A program made the translations under genes and the position numbers. A model generated the notes under the pieces. It saw only the letters and a list, made by a program, of their open reading frames with translations. It was not told the origin of the DNA and made no database searches. A DNA stretch of 64,000 bases from CBDCWQ01 sp965223435 (GTDB taxonomy: Bacteria; Myxococcota; Kuafuiibacteriia; Kuafuiibacteriales; Kuafuiibacteriaceae), in contig CBDCWQ010000018.1 of NCBI GenBank assembly GCA_965223435.1, positions 1 to 64,000 of the forward strand, read 5' to 3'. Shown in pieces: positions 34,475-44,700 of the stretch (its first letter is position 1; each line of letters starts with the position of its first letter).

Positions 34475-37075
34475 GTGCTAGCTTTTTGCCTGTTGTCGAA
34501 CCAGGAACCTTCCCAGCCCGAATCCCCGGAAAACCGAGATTTCACTGCCCGCTCTGTCGAGAGGTCTGAGGCAGCTGAAGGAACGGGGGCCTATACCGGT
34601 GCGTCCATTGAAGTCCTCGAGGGCCTCGAGGCTGTTCGCCTGCGTCCGGGCATGTACATCGGTGAGACCGACATCACCGGGCTTCACCATTTGGTCTTCG
34701 AGGTGGTGGACAACAGCGTGGACGAGGCTCTCGGCGGATTCGCGACGGCCATCGAGGTTTGTATTCGCGTGGATGGGTCCATTTCGATTTCGGACGATGG
34801 TCGCGGGATTCCCGTTGAGTGGAAGCCAGAGCAGGCCAAGAGTGCGGCCGAAGTGGTGATGACCGTCCTCCACGCCGGCGGCAAGTTTTCGAGCGATACC
34901 TACAAACACTCCGCAGGTCTGCATGGGGTGGGTGTATCGTGTGTGAACGCGCTCTCCGAATGGATGGAGATGGAGATCCACCGTGATGGGCGAATCCATT
35001 TCATGCGTTTTGAGCGTGGAAAGCCCGTTTCATCTTCCGGAACGCCCGAGGCTCCGCTGACGGTGCGTGGTGAGACCGACCGCACCGGTACCTCGATCAC
35101 GTTCAAGCCTGATGCAGACATCTTCAGCGTGGTGTCCTTCAACTACGATCGGCTTTTGGACCGGCTGAATCAGCTCGCCTTCTTGAATCGGGGGCTTCGC
35201 ATTGATCTCATCGATGAACGGGAAGAAAAACAAAAAACCCTTCTGTATGAAGGCGGCATTCTCTCGTACGTGGAGCATCTCAACCGGAACCGCGAGTCGC
35301 TTCACAAAAGCCCCGTTCATTTTTCGTCCCTCATGGAGGTGTCGAGTTCTGAAGGTTCAGCGGTTGAAGTGGATGTAGAAGTCGCGCTCCAATGGACCAC
35401 CGCCTACACCGAGGGCCTATACTGCTTCGCCAACAATGTGTTTAACGATGAGGGGGGGACCCATGCGAGTGGTCTCAGGAGCGCCCTAACCCGCAGCATC
35501 AATCACTACGCCAATAAGCAGAATTTGCTCAAAGGGATGAAAGAGCCTCCCACCGGGGACGACATCCGAGAAGGCTTGACCGCAGTGGTGACGGTCAAGA
35601 TGCAAGATCCCAAGTTTGACAGCCAGCCGAAGCACAAACTTCTCAACACTGAGGCCAAAACTGCGGTCGAGAGCCTGGTGAACGCCAAGCTCTCGGCTTT
35701 TTTGCTCGAGAACCCAAGCTTGGCCAAAACCGTGGTCGGCAAAGTTTGCGATGCGGCTCGGGCCCGCATTGCGGCGCGCAAAGCGCGCGAGTTGGTGCAG
35801 CGCAAGGGGGCACTCGAATCGTCTTCTTTGCCCGGCAAGTTGGCGGATTGTCAGGAGCGGGATCCGGAGAAGAGCGAGATCTACATCGTAGAGGGTGAGT
35901 CTGCAGGGGGGTCAGCCAAACAGGGGCGCGATCGCCGCTTCCAGGCGATTTTGCCGCTCAAAGGCAAGATCCTGAACGTGGAAAAAGCGCGGGTCGACAA
36001 GGTTCTTTCCTCGCAAGAAATTGTGACGCTGGTCACCGCGTTGGGCACGGGCGTGGGAACGGATACTTTTGATCTGTCTCGCCTACGTTATCACCGTGTC
36101 ATTCTTATGATGGACGCCGACGTCGACGGGAGCCACATTCGAACGCTTTTGCTGACGTTTTTTTACCGCCAAATGTTGCCCCTTTTGGAGCACGGCCATT
36201 TGTACATTGCGCAGCCGCCGCTCTACCGGGTGCAAAAGGGTAAAAAGGAGGACTACCTGAAAGACGACGATGCCCTCGACGATCATCTTCTCACCCGAGG
36301 TGTTGACCAGGTGATCGTCACGGCTGCTTCGGGTGGCGACCCCCTTCATGGTGAGCACTTGAAAAACGTCGCTAAAAAGGTGCTTCGCTACGATGACTGC
36401 CTCGCGCAGATCGACCGGCGGAGGGATCGTCGCATCGTGGACGGACTGGTGCGGGCGACCGACATCGATCTCGAGATGTTGCGGCCGCGAACCGCGGTTG
36501 GCCAAGCGGACCCCGTGCCGGTCGATGTGACGCGGCTCGAACAAGAGGTTGTGGCCCCCCTGAAGGCGTATTTGGCCAAGGTGTACCCCGAGTCGGTGGC
36601 CCGCCTGAAGGTTGACGTCGAGGAGTCCGAGGGTGGGGCGCGCATCCGGGTCGAATCGCGGCGCCTGGGCGCCCGGCGCCAAACGGTGATCGACGGGCCC
36701 TTTTTGGCGGGTGCAGACTTCAACGAGCTGCGTTCTTTGGCCGCTTTCTTTCGCAACTTTCAGGGGCCATTTTCGGTTCGACGCGGAGAAGCCGAGGTCT
36801 TTGAGCAACCCACCCTCGATCAGGTGGTACGCGGACTGAGGGAGTTCGGCAGCAAAGGGGTCAATATTCAGCGCTACAAGGGTCTTGGTGAGATGAATGC
36901 GGAGCAGCTGTGGGAGACGACGATGGATCCGGAGCAGCGGGTTGTGCTTCAGGTCCAAATGTCTAAAACCGAAAGCGAAAACGCGATTTTCGAGACCTTG
37001 ATGGGCGATCAGGTCGAGCCCCGCCGAGATTTCATCGAGCGCAACGCCCTCGATGCCGGTCGCATCGACATCTAA
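34475..37075 (+). CDS. gyrB: DNA gyrase subunit B
   Basis: 866 residues from GTG 34475; a TTG at 34493 is an alternative. GyrB is the ATPase subunit of the type IIA topoisomerase that supercoils DNA with GyrA. The GHKL ATPase is intact (RPGMYIGETDITGLHHLVFEVVDNSVDEAL near 57-86; DDGRGIPV). The TOPRIM domain has EGESAGG (about 472) and DADVDGSH (about 547). The insert of about 170 residues before the end, as in Gram-negative GyrB, and the tail RYKGLGEMNAEQLWETTMDP and RRDFIERNALD mark GyrB rather than ParE. A low-complexity N-terminal extension of about 40 residues is unusual. It stands alone, without dnaA, dnaN or recF. Confidence 0.95.
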   Translation: MLAFCLLSNQEPSQPESPENRDFTARSVERSEAAEGTGAYTGASIEVLEGLEAVRLRPGMYIGETDITGLHHLVFEVVDNSVDEALGGFATAIEVCIRVDGSISISDDGRGIPVEWKPEQAKSAAEVVMTVLHAGGKFSSDTYKHSAGLHGVGVSCVNALSEWMEMEIHRDGRIHFMRFERGKPVSSSGTPEAPLTVRGETDRTGTSITFKPDADIFSVVSFNYDRLLDRLNQLAFLNRGLRIDLIDEREEKQKTLLYEGGILSYVEHLNRNRESLHKSPVHFSSLMEVSSSEGSAVEVDVEVALQWTTAYTEGLYCFANNVFNDEGGTHASGLRSALTRSINHYANKQNLLKGMKEPPTGDDIREGLTAVVTVKMQDPKFDSQPKHKLLNTEAKTAVESLVNAKLSAFLLENPSLAKTVVGKVCDAARARIAARKARELVQRKGALESSSLPGKLADCQERDPEKSEIYIVEGESAGGSAKQGRDRRFQAILPLKGKILNVEKARVDKVLSSQEIVTLVTALGTGVGTDTFDLSRLRYHRVILMMDADVDGSHIRTLLLTFFYRQMLPLLEHGHLYIAQPPLYRVQKGKKEDYLKDDDALDDHLLTRGVDQVIVTAASGGDPLHGEHLKNVAKKVLRYDDCLAQIDRRRDRRIVDGLVRATDIDLEMLRPRTAVGQADPVPVDVTRLEQEVVAPLKAYLAKVYPESVARLKVDVEESEGGARIRVESRRLGARRQTVIDGPFLAGADFNELRSLAAFFRNFQGPFSVRRGEAEVFEQPTLDQVVRGLREFGSKGVNIQRYKGLGEMNAEQLWETTMDPEQRVVLQVQMSKTESENAIFETLMGDQVEPRRDFIERNALDAGRIDI

Positions 37076-37277
37076 ACCACGTTTGCATGACCTGTCTCAG
37101 GGTTTAACCCGAACGAATGGGACTGGCGCACAGGATCTAGTAATAACCCTCTCCGAGTGTCGTAGACGACATTATTGTTGTAGGGGTTTTACGCCGACGT
37201 TCAGATCTGGCCGCACTTTGCGGTTCGGTTCACAATTCCTTGCGCACTTTTGGGAAGGATCGTTGAGTATCTGCCTG

Positions 37278-37293
37278 TGGCCTAGAGTCTGCA
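37278..37293 (+). promoter_or_regulatory. sigma-54 (-24/-12) promoter candidate, minor pilin operon
   Basis: TGGCCTAGAGTCTGCA keeps TGGCC, TGCA and the exact GG-to-GC spacing shared with the two pilY1 promoter candidates. Start at GTG 37372 would give a leader of about 68 bases, close to the other two; ATG 37318 would leave only about 14. Confidence 0.55.
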
Positions 37294-37371
37294 TGGCTCA
37301 GGTCTCTCTACGTTGCCATGAAAGTACTCCAGCCCCCCCCTACACGCATCCCATGTCCTCCCGACGGTCGA

Positions 37372-37995
37372 GTGAAGGACTGCCGGTTTTCCTCCGGCCC
37401 GCCGCGGGCGCGGCGCGGGGGTTTTTCGATGATCGAGGCGATGGTTTCGGCCGGGGTTCTTGGCATTGCCCTCATCGGTTTGGTGAATCTCCAGACCAAC
37501 GCGATCAAGGGGATGCGGAGTGCTCGGCATATGCACGAAGGGGTCGAGATGGCTCGGCAGGTCCTGGACCGGATCACCGTTCAGGGCTTGGCTACAGTGG
37601 ACGCTCTCGGTTGCGCCGCCAACCCGACCCTGGCCAATCCTGATGCGTCGGGGTGTCGCCAATCGTTTGGAACCAACGCGGGTGGCGGGACCGGGCAATT
37701 CAGTGCGCCTACGGGCTGTACCATGTGGCGGAGCGAAACCGATGTGCTCGATGCACAGGTGGGGACACCGCGTATGGCCCAAGATCTAGCGGGAAACCCG
37801 TGTAACGCGGGAACGCAAGAATGTTCTGGGGCACACCGTATTGATGTTCGGGTGAGCAATGCGCCTGGCGCCTACAACTTGCAGCCGCAGGCTCGCATCG
37901 TTGATGTGTGGGTGTGCTGGCGGGGCAACGACGCCACGAACGCCAACATCCATCAATCGCACGCCCGTCGGGTGATGGCGCCGGGGTTACGATGA
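37372..37995 (+). CDS. pilV: PilV-like minor pilin
   Basis: 207 residues from GTG 37372; ATG 37318 would add 18 residues before the prepilin leader. The prepilin peptidase site is GG|FSMIEAMVSAGVLGIALIGLV, with Glu5 of the mature pilin present and a basic RARR leader. The mature domain has six or more cysteines and ends RIVDVWVCWRG, as in PilV/type IV pilus modification proteins. Minor pilins prime assembly and sit at the tip with PilY1. It is first gene of a four-gene operon; its stop overlaps the pilW start by four bases. Confidence 0.85.
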   Translation: MKDCRFSSGPPRARRGGFSMIEAMVSAGVLGIALIGLVNLQTNAIKGMRSARHMHEGVEMARQVLDRITVQGLATVDALGCAANPTLANPDASGCRQSFGTNAGGGTGQFSAPTGCTMWRSETDVLDAQVGTPRMAQDLAGNPCNAGTQECSGAHRIDVRVSNAPGAYNLQPQARIVDVWVCWRGNDATNANIHQSHARRVMAPGLR

Positions 37996-39290
37996 CTATG
38001 AAGCGCAGTGGAGAAAACAAGCAGCCGGGGCGCAATGGCGCCGGGGCTCGTGGGTTCACGTTGATTGAGCTGATGGTCGGTGCGGCCATTGCCGTATTTC
38101 TTACGGCGGCGGCTATGGCGTTTTCGAGTCATGAACTGAAACTGATGGGCCATTCGAATCAAGAAATCGAAATGCAGCAAGGTGCGCGTGCCGCCCTTGA
38201 TCTTTTGGTCCAGGATTTGCGTCGTGCGGGCCAGGGGCTTGGTTACACCGCCAACGGAACCATTCATAACAATCCGGTCAATAGTGCGTTTGCGGGCCTT
38301 GTGACTGGGAGTTTTGGCCTCTCGCACAACGGAAACACGCCCCAGTTCAATACCAACGGGCAGCCGATGATCCCAGCCGGGGTTTTACCGGTTCCGGCGG
38401 GCGCGGGGCACGCGATCAATCTTCGGACCACCGACAATCGGGGGCTGCCGGTGGCGGCTACGCTCGCCAGTGTGACCATGGACTTGGGCATTATGTTTGC
38501 GGATGGGGATTACGCCAGCATTGCCGACTACCGGGCGGCGGGCGTCAACGCCGGCTCGGGGCAGTTTTGTCGAGAGAACCCAGTCCCGGCCGACCTTGCC
38601 TTTGAAGCCGGTGATGAGGTGGTTATGCGCACCCAAGATGGTCTTACGGCCCGTGCGGTTCGTCTGACCAATGTGGCCGCAGCAGGGGCGTGTAGCTTCA
38701 ATCGCTGTCTCAATGGTTGTGTCAACTATACCTTCACGGCGTTGCCCCAGTTGTTTCAAACCGATAGCTCGGCGGCCAATGTTCTGTACGCGGGTGGTGA
38801 GATCCATGGCGGATTGACCACGGTGGTGTGGTTTGTGACCACCAACAACCTGCCTCCCATGGACAACATTGGGATTCTGCGTCGGGCGGTGCTGGATCAA
38901 AACAACACCTGTGACGGCCGTGGTCCCCCCCCCGGCAACAACTGTGGGGCCATTGTCGCCGACTTTGTCGAGGGCTTGTTTGTGCAAGTGTGGCGGTGGG
39001 TCCCAGGGGGTGCTGGTGGTCCGGGAACGTGGACGAATGCGGGACAGGGGCCGGTTCAATCGACCGATCGTCTTCGCGTGGATGTTGAGCTCGTGGTTCG
39101 CTCCCGTTCGGCGTCCAACAAACCGCAGCAAAGGGTTCCGGTACGATTGATGGGCGGTGGCCCGGCATGCTTGCCCAATATTGCTGCGCCTTGCGCCAAC
39201 CCACCTGGCTCCGTCGACTGGATTCGAAGACGGGCTTACCGCACCAGCGTGGAAATCAAAAATTCGGGGCTGATGGCCTTTAGTCGTTAG
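37992..39290 (+). CDS. pilW: PilW-like minor pilin
   Basis: 432 residues from ATG 37992 (ATGA overlap with pilV). The leader is basic and the cleavage site is ARG|FTLIELMVGAAIAVFLTAAAMAF, with Glu5. A long C-terminal domain with scattered Cys pairs (CSFNRCLNGC, CDGRGPPPGNNC) and a late segment RLRVDVELVVRSRS fit PilW. The length is above average for PilW because of loops rich in Gly, Asn and Pro. It acts in the inner membrane and periplasm in the pilus priming complex. Confidence 0.85.
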   Translation: MTMKRSGENKQPGRNGAGARGFTLIELMVGAAIAVFLTAAAMAFSSHELKLMGHSNQEIEMQQGARAALDLLVQDLRRAGQGLGYTANGTIHNNPVNSAFAGLVTGSFGLSHNGNTPQFNTNGQPMIPAGVLPVPAGAGHAINLRTTDNRGLPVAATLASVTMDLGIMFADGDYASIADYRAAGVNAGSGQFCRENPVPADLAFEAGDEVVMRTQDGLTARAVRLTNVAAAGACSFNRCLNGCVNYTFTALPQLFQTDSSAANVLYAGGEIHGGLTTVVWFVTTNNLPPMDNIGILRRAVLDQNNTCDGRGPPPGNNCGAIVADFVEGLFVQVWRWVPGGAGGPGTWTNAGQGPVQSTDRLRVDVELVVRSRSASNKPQQRVPVRLMGGGPACLPNIAAPCANPPGSVDWIRRRAYRTSVEIKNSGLMAFSR

Positions 39291-39296
39291 GAGCGC

Positions 39297-39839
39297 ATGA
39301 GAATGAGAAGAATCAAAGAACAACAGCGGGGGTTTGCGCTGCTGACCGTGGTGCTGATGGTCGCCCTGATGACGATGGTATTGTTGATCGTGGGTGATGT
39401 GGTTTCGGTGGACTTTTCTCTCCTTGGGGAGCACCGAAAAAATATCAGGGCCGAGAATAATGCTGAGGCCGCGATGCGAGAGGTTTTGGGCAACCGAGAC
39501 GCGCAAGACAACCTTCCCGATTTTTCAGACGCGAACCTCAGATTTGACTTTGTGAGCTGCGCGGGTGCAACCTGTACGTCCAATTCGGGCGTGCCCGCAA
39601 TACTGGATGAAAACAACAGCTCGATCGTGAACGACGACGACACCTACCGGGCCGACGCCCGCTTTATTCGGCGAGGACCGCAGATGGATACGAGCCTTGG
39701 GGCTGAGATTTTGGTCTACGAGGTTTCTGCGGTTGCGACTGTAGCCGGCGGTGATGCATCGAGCCAGGTGCGCTCAGAAGTCTTTGTTTACTCCGAGCGT
39801 GAACCAGGGCGAATCATTCCAACGATCCACGCTCGCTAG
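39297..39839 (+). CDS. pilX: PilX-like minor pilin
   Basis: 180 residues, starting seven bases after pilW; ATG 39303 is an alternative start. The prepilin-type sequence is QRG|FALLTVVLMVALMTMVLLIVGDVV; Glu5 is replaced by Thr, as is common in PilX/GspK-like subunits at the very tip. The remainder is short, with one CAGATC cysteine pair, and ends in a charged beta region. Position and features fit a PilX-type subunit linking the other minor pilins. Confidence 0.8.
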   Translation: MRMRRIKEQQRGFALLTVVLMVALMTMVLLIVGDVVSVDFSLLGEHRKNIRAENNAEAAMREVLGNRDAQDNLPDFSDANLRFDFVSCAGATCTSNSGVPAILDENNSSIVNDDDTYRADARFIRRGPQMDTSLGAEILVYEVSAVATVAGGDASSQVRSEVFVYSEREPGRIIPTIHAR

Positions 39840-39848
39840 GAGACTTTC

Positions 39849-40367
39849 ATGAAGAATAGAAAAACCAGCGGATTCACGCTTGTTGAAATGATGGTCGTGG
39901 TGGCGATCGTTGGAGTTTTGAGCGTGGTTTCCGTCATTTCCTTTTCAAAGTTTATGCATCACAACCAAGCCGGAGGCCTGGCGCGTACCCTCGTTCAGAA
40001 CCTGTGGCGGGCGAAACAGCTGGGGGTTACGTCTCCGACGATGCCTCTCACCCCCGGCGTGAGAGCCCTGGAAGCCGGCATCATGTTTGACCAAGGTGCC
40101 ACCGGCTACACCATCTTTGTTGACGCCGACAGCACACCAGGCGGTGAGCAGGCGATCCGCATTGTAAATTGGGGCGTAGAGTATCCGGATGTGGCGATCA
40201 ACGATGGTGGTGGGCAGGGCCAGTACCGCTTCAACCGGCGTGGTTTCTTGATCGGCGGGGTCAGCCCGCTTTTCACCATTACGGATGGCTTCAGCAATCG
40301 GGTTCATCCTGTTCAGTTGACTGTGGCTGGACTCGCCAAGATGCAGCCAAGAATCACTGTCCCGTGA
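39849..40367 (+). CDS. fimT: FimT/GspH-type pseudopilin
   Basis: 172 residues from ATG 39849, with GGAG at 39839-39842 as ribosome binding site. Leader KNRKTSG|FTLVEMMVVVAIVGVLSVVSVISF with Glu5. The mature part has GspH-like strands (GIMFDQGATGYTIFVDAD) and no cysteines. FimT and GspH proteins are minor pseudopilins; some FimT bind DNA during uptake. It is the last gene of the minor pilin operon. No major pilin, pilB, pilT, pilQ or prepilin peptidase gene is present in the window. Confidence 0.83.
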   Translation: MKNRKTSGFTLVEMMVVVAIVGVLSVVSVISFSKFMHHNQAGGLARTLVQNLWRAKQLGVTSPTMPLTPGVRALEAGIMFDQGATGYTIFVDADSTPGGEQAIRIVNWGVEYPDVAINDGGGQGQYRFNRRGFLIGGVSPLFTITDGFSNRVHPVQLTVAGLAKMQPRITVP

Positions 40368-40456
40368 TCGCATTGTCAAACGGCCCAAAAGGGGATCAAT
40401 CCCACTGACTCCGACCTGATGCGGAGTTGGACGGTCACTCAACGGAGACTTCCGTT

Positions 40457-41155
40457 ATGAAACTCGGTCCGATTGAAGACGCGCTCAAGGAGAGCTTAGA
40501 AGACGAGCGGCTGTCCCGCAGCGAACGACGTGCGCTGGGGGCGGTCTTCGGCGATTTGGACCTTGGGCCCGAGCATATTTCCCAGATTCGCCACCGTGCT
40601 TTCCAGCTCGCTCGAGCGGCAATCGAAGCCGATTCTAGCTCTAACCCCACTGCTTTGAAGTGGCTCGAAGGGGTCGTCAAGCTCTTGTTTCGTCGTCTCG
40701 AGGGATCGTCGGAGCGAAGCGAAGTGCTCTTCAGTCCAGGGCCCGCATGTCGTGACCGTATCGTCGAACTCGTTCGCGGTGCAGCAAAGACGGCTGACGT
40801 CTGTGTGTTCACCATCACAGACAACACCATTTCCCGTGCGCTTCGAGATGCCCACCGTCGAGGGGTCAAGGTCCGGATCATTACAGACAACGATAAATCG
40901 GAGGACCGGGGCTCAGACATCGATGACTTAAGGGAGCTCGGTGTGCAGGTGGCCACCGATCGAACTTCGGCCCACATGCACCACAAGTATGCGGTGTTCG
41001 ATGGTCAAACCGTGCTCACCGGCAGCTACAATTGGACACGAAGTGCGGCCGAGCAAAACCAGGAAAACATCCTGATCACCGATGCGGCGCCGGTGGTTGG
41101 CCGCTTTGTTGCGCATTTTCAGGCACTTTGGGGCACGTTGGTGGCCTCGAACTGA
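40457..41155 (+). CDS. phospholipase D-family nuclease-like protein with one HKD motif
   Basis: 232 residues from ATG 40457. The C-terminal half (about 95-225) is a single PLD unit: HHKYAVFDGQTVLTGSYNWTRSAAEQNQEN contains H-x-K-x4-D and the downstream GSxN. This matches the Nuc/Zucchini-type enzymes, which dimerise to form one active site and cut nucleic acids or phospholipids. The N-terminal 90 residues are helical (ALKESLEDERLSRSERRALGAVF), with no signal peptide, so the protein is probably cytoplasmic. It follows the pilin operon by 89 bases but has its own ribosome binding site (GGAG). Confidence 0.85.
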   Translation: MKLGPIEDALKESLEDERLSRSERRALGAVFGDLDLGPEHISQIRHRAFQLARAAIEADSSSNPTALKWLEGVVKLLFRRLEGSSERSEVLFSPGPACRDRIVELVRGAAKTADVCVFTITDNTISRALRDAHRRGVKVRIITDNDKSEDRGSDIDDLRELGVQVATDRTSAHMHHKYAVFDGQTVLTGSYNWTRSAAEQNQENILITDAAPVVGRFVAHFQALWGTLVASN

Positions 41156-41781
41156 CCACACTCGGGTCGTTCCCGTGGCGAAAAAACGGTCACAAGAAAT
41201 CGATGTCGCAGAGCACGAGATGCCGTTGAGGCTCATCTTGGACAGCGCTTTAGAGCCTCGTCATGGGCAAGGAAGGTATCCCGTGGAAGCGAATCGTGAT
41301 CTCCGAGACGGAGGAGAGCTTCGACTCGATTGAGGAATTCGCAACCTGTGGTCCCGGTGCTCTGCTCCCCATGATCAACCGGTTTGTCCGGTCGTTAGGG
41401 TTTCAGGCTCTTCCAGCAGTCTGGGAAAAGACAGGGTGGGAGGAGTTGGAGCGAACGGAAACTCGCTTGTTGCTCATGCATCTTGTCTCCACAGGGCAGG
41501 CATACGGCGCAGAACTCAGGAACGCTGCTTGCGGGACGCGGTTTGTAGACGATTTTGGACCACAACGTCCGCCTGGAGCGCTGTAGGGCGGCCTGGTTGC
41601 GGAAGGGGTGTGCATGGTTACTTGGGCTTTGTGTTGGGGGTGAATGGGGTGATGAGGGGCGCTTTTGTTGGGAGGATGGGTGTCGCGACCAGCCACCCCA
41701 ACAGAGAATTCATGCTAGGTTCGGCGAGCTCGGGGTTTGGCGATGAATCCGGCCTGCAGGGGTGGGCTTGTTGGAGGATGC
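41156..41781. other. intergenic region, possible small gene
   Basis: 626 bases between the nuclease and the giant lipoprotein. A 107-codon frame (41263-41586, listed separately) is the only candidate; a shorter frame at 41175-41333 overlaps it. The rest is G-rich on the plus strand. Confidence 0.4.
41263..41586 (+). CDS. hypothetical small protein
   Basis: 107 residues starting MGKEGIPWKRIVISETEESF. No family, signal or membrane segment is seen and there is no strong ribosome binding site, though the acidic-aromatic composition is unlike random frames here. Possibly the remains of a larger gene. Confidence 0.3.
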   Translation: MGKEGIPWKRIVISETEESFDSIEEFATCGPGALLPMINRFVRSLGFQALPAVWEKTGWEELERTETRLLLMHLVSTGQAYGAELRNAACGTRFVDDFGPQRPPGAL

Positions 41782-44700
41782 ATGTTGAGGCGCGCTTGGT
41801 TTCGGTTGGTTCCGCTGGTTGCGGTTTTCGTGTGGGCTTGTCCTTCGGGCAATGAGTCCAGGCCTGAAGACGCAGGGGCGGATTCGGGCGGTGACTCGGG
41901 GGGTGACGGAGGTTTGGATGGGGGGACAGGGGACGGGGGGGATGGAGGTACGGGTGATGCAGGGGGGAGGAATGTTCAGCTTCGTTTCGACGTCAGCACC
42001 CTCGATTTTGGCATGGTGTCGGTGGGGGATCGTGTAGATCGGGCCGTTCAGGTGCACAACGACGGCACCGAAGCGGTTTCGGTCTCGTCGTTTTCGGTTT
42101 CGGGCGATGCTTTTTTGGCGCTTCCGCCATGGGCGACCACTTTGGCGCCTCAGGGCGTGTCTGAGGTGGTGTTGCGGTTTTCGCCGGCGGCAGTGGATGG
42201 GTTTACGGGGGCCTTGGACGTCGAGGTTACGGGGTTGAGTGGGTCTTCTGCCACGTTGGCTCTTCGGGGAGAGGGGGTTCCGGTTGCGGGCACACCCGAT
42301 ATCTCGGCGGCGGCGGCCGCGGTCGACTTTGGGATTGTCCGGGTCGCCCAGCGGGCGGTTCTTGGGGTCGCGCTTCAGAATCGGGGCGATGGCCTTGGGG
42401 TGGTTGAAGATGGAACGTTGGCTGGCGATGAAATGAAGCTCTTGACGCCGCTGCCCCTGGCGATTCCTCCGGGCGAAAGCGAAACGGTGCTGCTCGAGTT
42501 TCAGCCGCAAAAGGTCGGTGCGGTGGAAGACGTCTTGGCGCTTACGGGGTCTCTCGGGGGCGAGGTCCGGGTGGCCACTGCGGGCCGGGGCATCGAGTTG
42601 TCGGCATTTCAGCCGCTTTCGCCACCGACCCGTCTCGGGCTTCCGGCGAGCCCGGACAATCTCGAAAACCAGGTGACCGCGGTGACGGCGAGGGCGGCGT
42701 TTTTTGAGGTTGGATTGCCCGATACCTTCCAGGGGGGAGACCGCATTGAGTTCTCTGTGCGCGACCGACAGGGGGTGCTCGTCGAGCGTGGGTTCTCTTG
42801 GCCTTCAGGCCTCTCTGGGACCGCAAGTACCAGCGTAGATCTGAGTGTGCTTTCGGACGGGGCCCTTTTGATTTCGGCCCGCTTTGCCCGAGGGCCGCAA
42901 GGGGCAGAGCTTTTCAGCGAAGGGCGTACGTTGGATGCGGTCAAGCAAACGGCGGGGTTGGCCCCACCCATCGTCGATCTTCTACCCAACCTGGTCTCCG
43001 TCGATCGGCTGGTGGTGACCGGAACCGCGGCCGAAGGCGCGTTGGTGACCATCGACGGCGGGGCAGGACCCGTTTCGGTTCAGCTCGGTGCCGGAGAAAC
43101 CGTGTTTTCGGCTCCGGTGGTTTTACGTCGGAATGCAGAAAACAAGCTTCAGATTTGTCACGAGGTTTTGGGTGTTCAGTCTTGTGCGGTGTTTGTCAGC
43201 GTCGTTCATCTGGTGCCCGATGAGTTTGTGATTGCCGAGGCCCGGAGTCGGCGGCTTTCGGTGGAAGAGGTCGAGGTCCTCGTCGAAAACGGCGTGGTCG
43301 CGCTCGATGACCCCGAGAATTTTCACGTGAGCGAGTTCACGGTGGTTATCGAGGTGGCCGGGACACAGATTCCCGTGAGCCAGCCGGTGGTTCTCGGGAA
43401 TGCGCCTGGGGTGTACTTCGGTGCGGCCGGGACTGCAGCCCCAGGCGGGTCCGGTACCGGTGGGGGCAGCGGAGGCGGGTTTTCGGGCGGAGGTGGCAGC
43501 AGTCGTCGGTACGCACAGGTGGTGGTGGTTCAACCACCGATGGGCTTGCCACCCATTCCAGGTGTGATTTTCATTGAGGGGCGTGTGAAGAGTCTGAAGG
43601 AGATGTTTCAAGTGACGTTCTTGCTGTCGAACCTCTCGGAAATCTTTCAGCTGGAGAATGTCACTGCGACCCTGTTGGCCCCCACCGGATTGACACCGAT
43701 CCGCGCGGCTTTAGGGGATGCGGTCGAAGGCGTAGAGGTTGATGGCCCCATCGACGAGATCGTCCTCGGAACCATTGCGCCGGCCCTGCCGGCCCAAAAG
43801 AGCGAAGGCCTGGCTCAGTTCATCGTTCGTGGAGATGTCGCGGGTGACTACACGGTCGAGGTTTCGTTCGGCGGCGTGGTGACGGGGCCCGGTCTCACCG
43901 AGCCCGTACCCTTTGATGGCCAGGTCAATACCGGGATTTCGGTTTTTGGCCCGCCGACCTTTGATATCCATCTCACCCACCCGGCGTCGGTCACCGTTGG
44001 CCAAACCTATGATCTGGTGGTTGCGGTGACCAATACTGCACCCATTCCCGCGCCCTTCGCCTCGCTTGATCTCGCCGTGGGCGCGGGCGCAAGTTTGGCC
44101 CAAGATGGATGCCCGGCGCCGGTCCCTTCACCCTTTCAGCATTTCGAGTTGGGGCACCTCGAGCCGGGGCAGACGCGGGAGCAAAGTTTGCGACTGGTGG
44201 CGTGCACTGATGGGCCGGTCATTGGCTGTAAGGTTCGTTCAGACGAAGTCCTCAACGTTTCGGTGAGCGCGGGCGCCCCGTGCCCCACGGAGCGAGAGAT
44301 CGTGCCCTCCGATCTTCCAGATGGGTTTGAGGCTCCTGTGGTTGTGGGGATTGCGCCCACGCCCAACACGGTGGTGCCGCATCAGGGTGTTGCCATCGAG
44401 GTGGCCCTGTCCCGAAGCGTGGTCAATATTTTCAGCGATGTGTTTGTGGATGGCCGTTTCTCTCGGCCAGGAACCATCGTTGTCGAACGGCTGAACCTTG
44501 GGGGCAGCCAGGTGCTCGAGCGGGTCGCGTCCACGTCAAGCGTGACCTACAACGCTCAGGATGATCGAACGGTGGTTCGACTTGACGCACTGGATTTGAC
44601 CCCAGACGGACTTTACCGGGTCACGGTCGTTGGTGCGCAAAACGGGGTGCGCAACGCGCTGAGTGGAACGCCGCTGAGAAGCAGCTTCGTGTACACCTTT

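Noticed and set aside
37205..37225. CTGGCCGCACTTTGCGG as a sigma-54 promoter
   Set aside because: The GG-to-GC spacing is one base short, which sigma-54 does not tolerate; the site at 37278 fits exactly.
38385..39506. 373-codon open frame on the minus strand
   Set aside because: Antisense to pilW, which has a clear prepilin leader.
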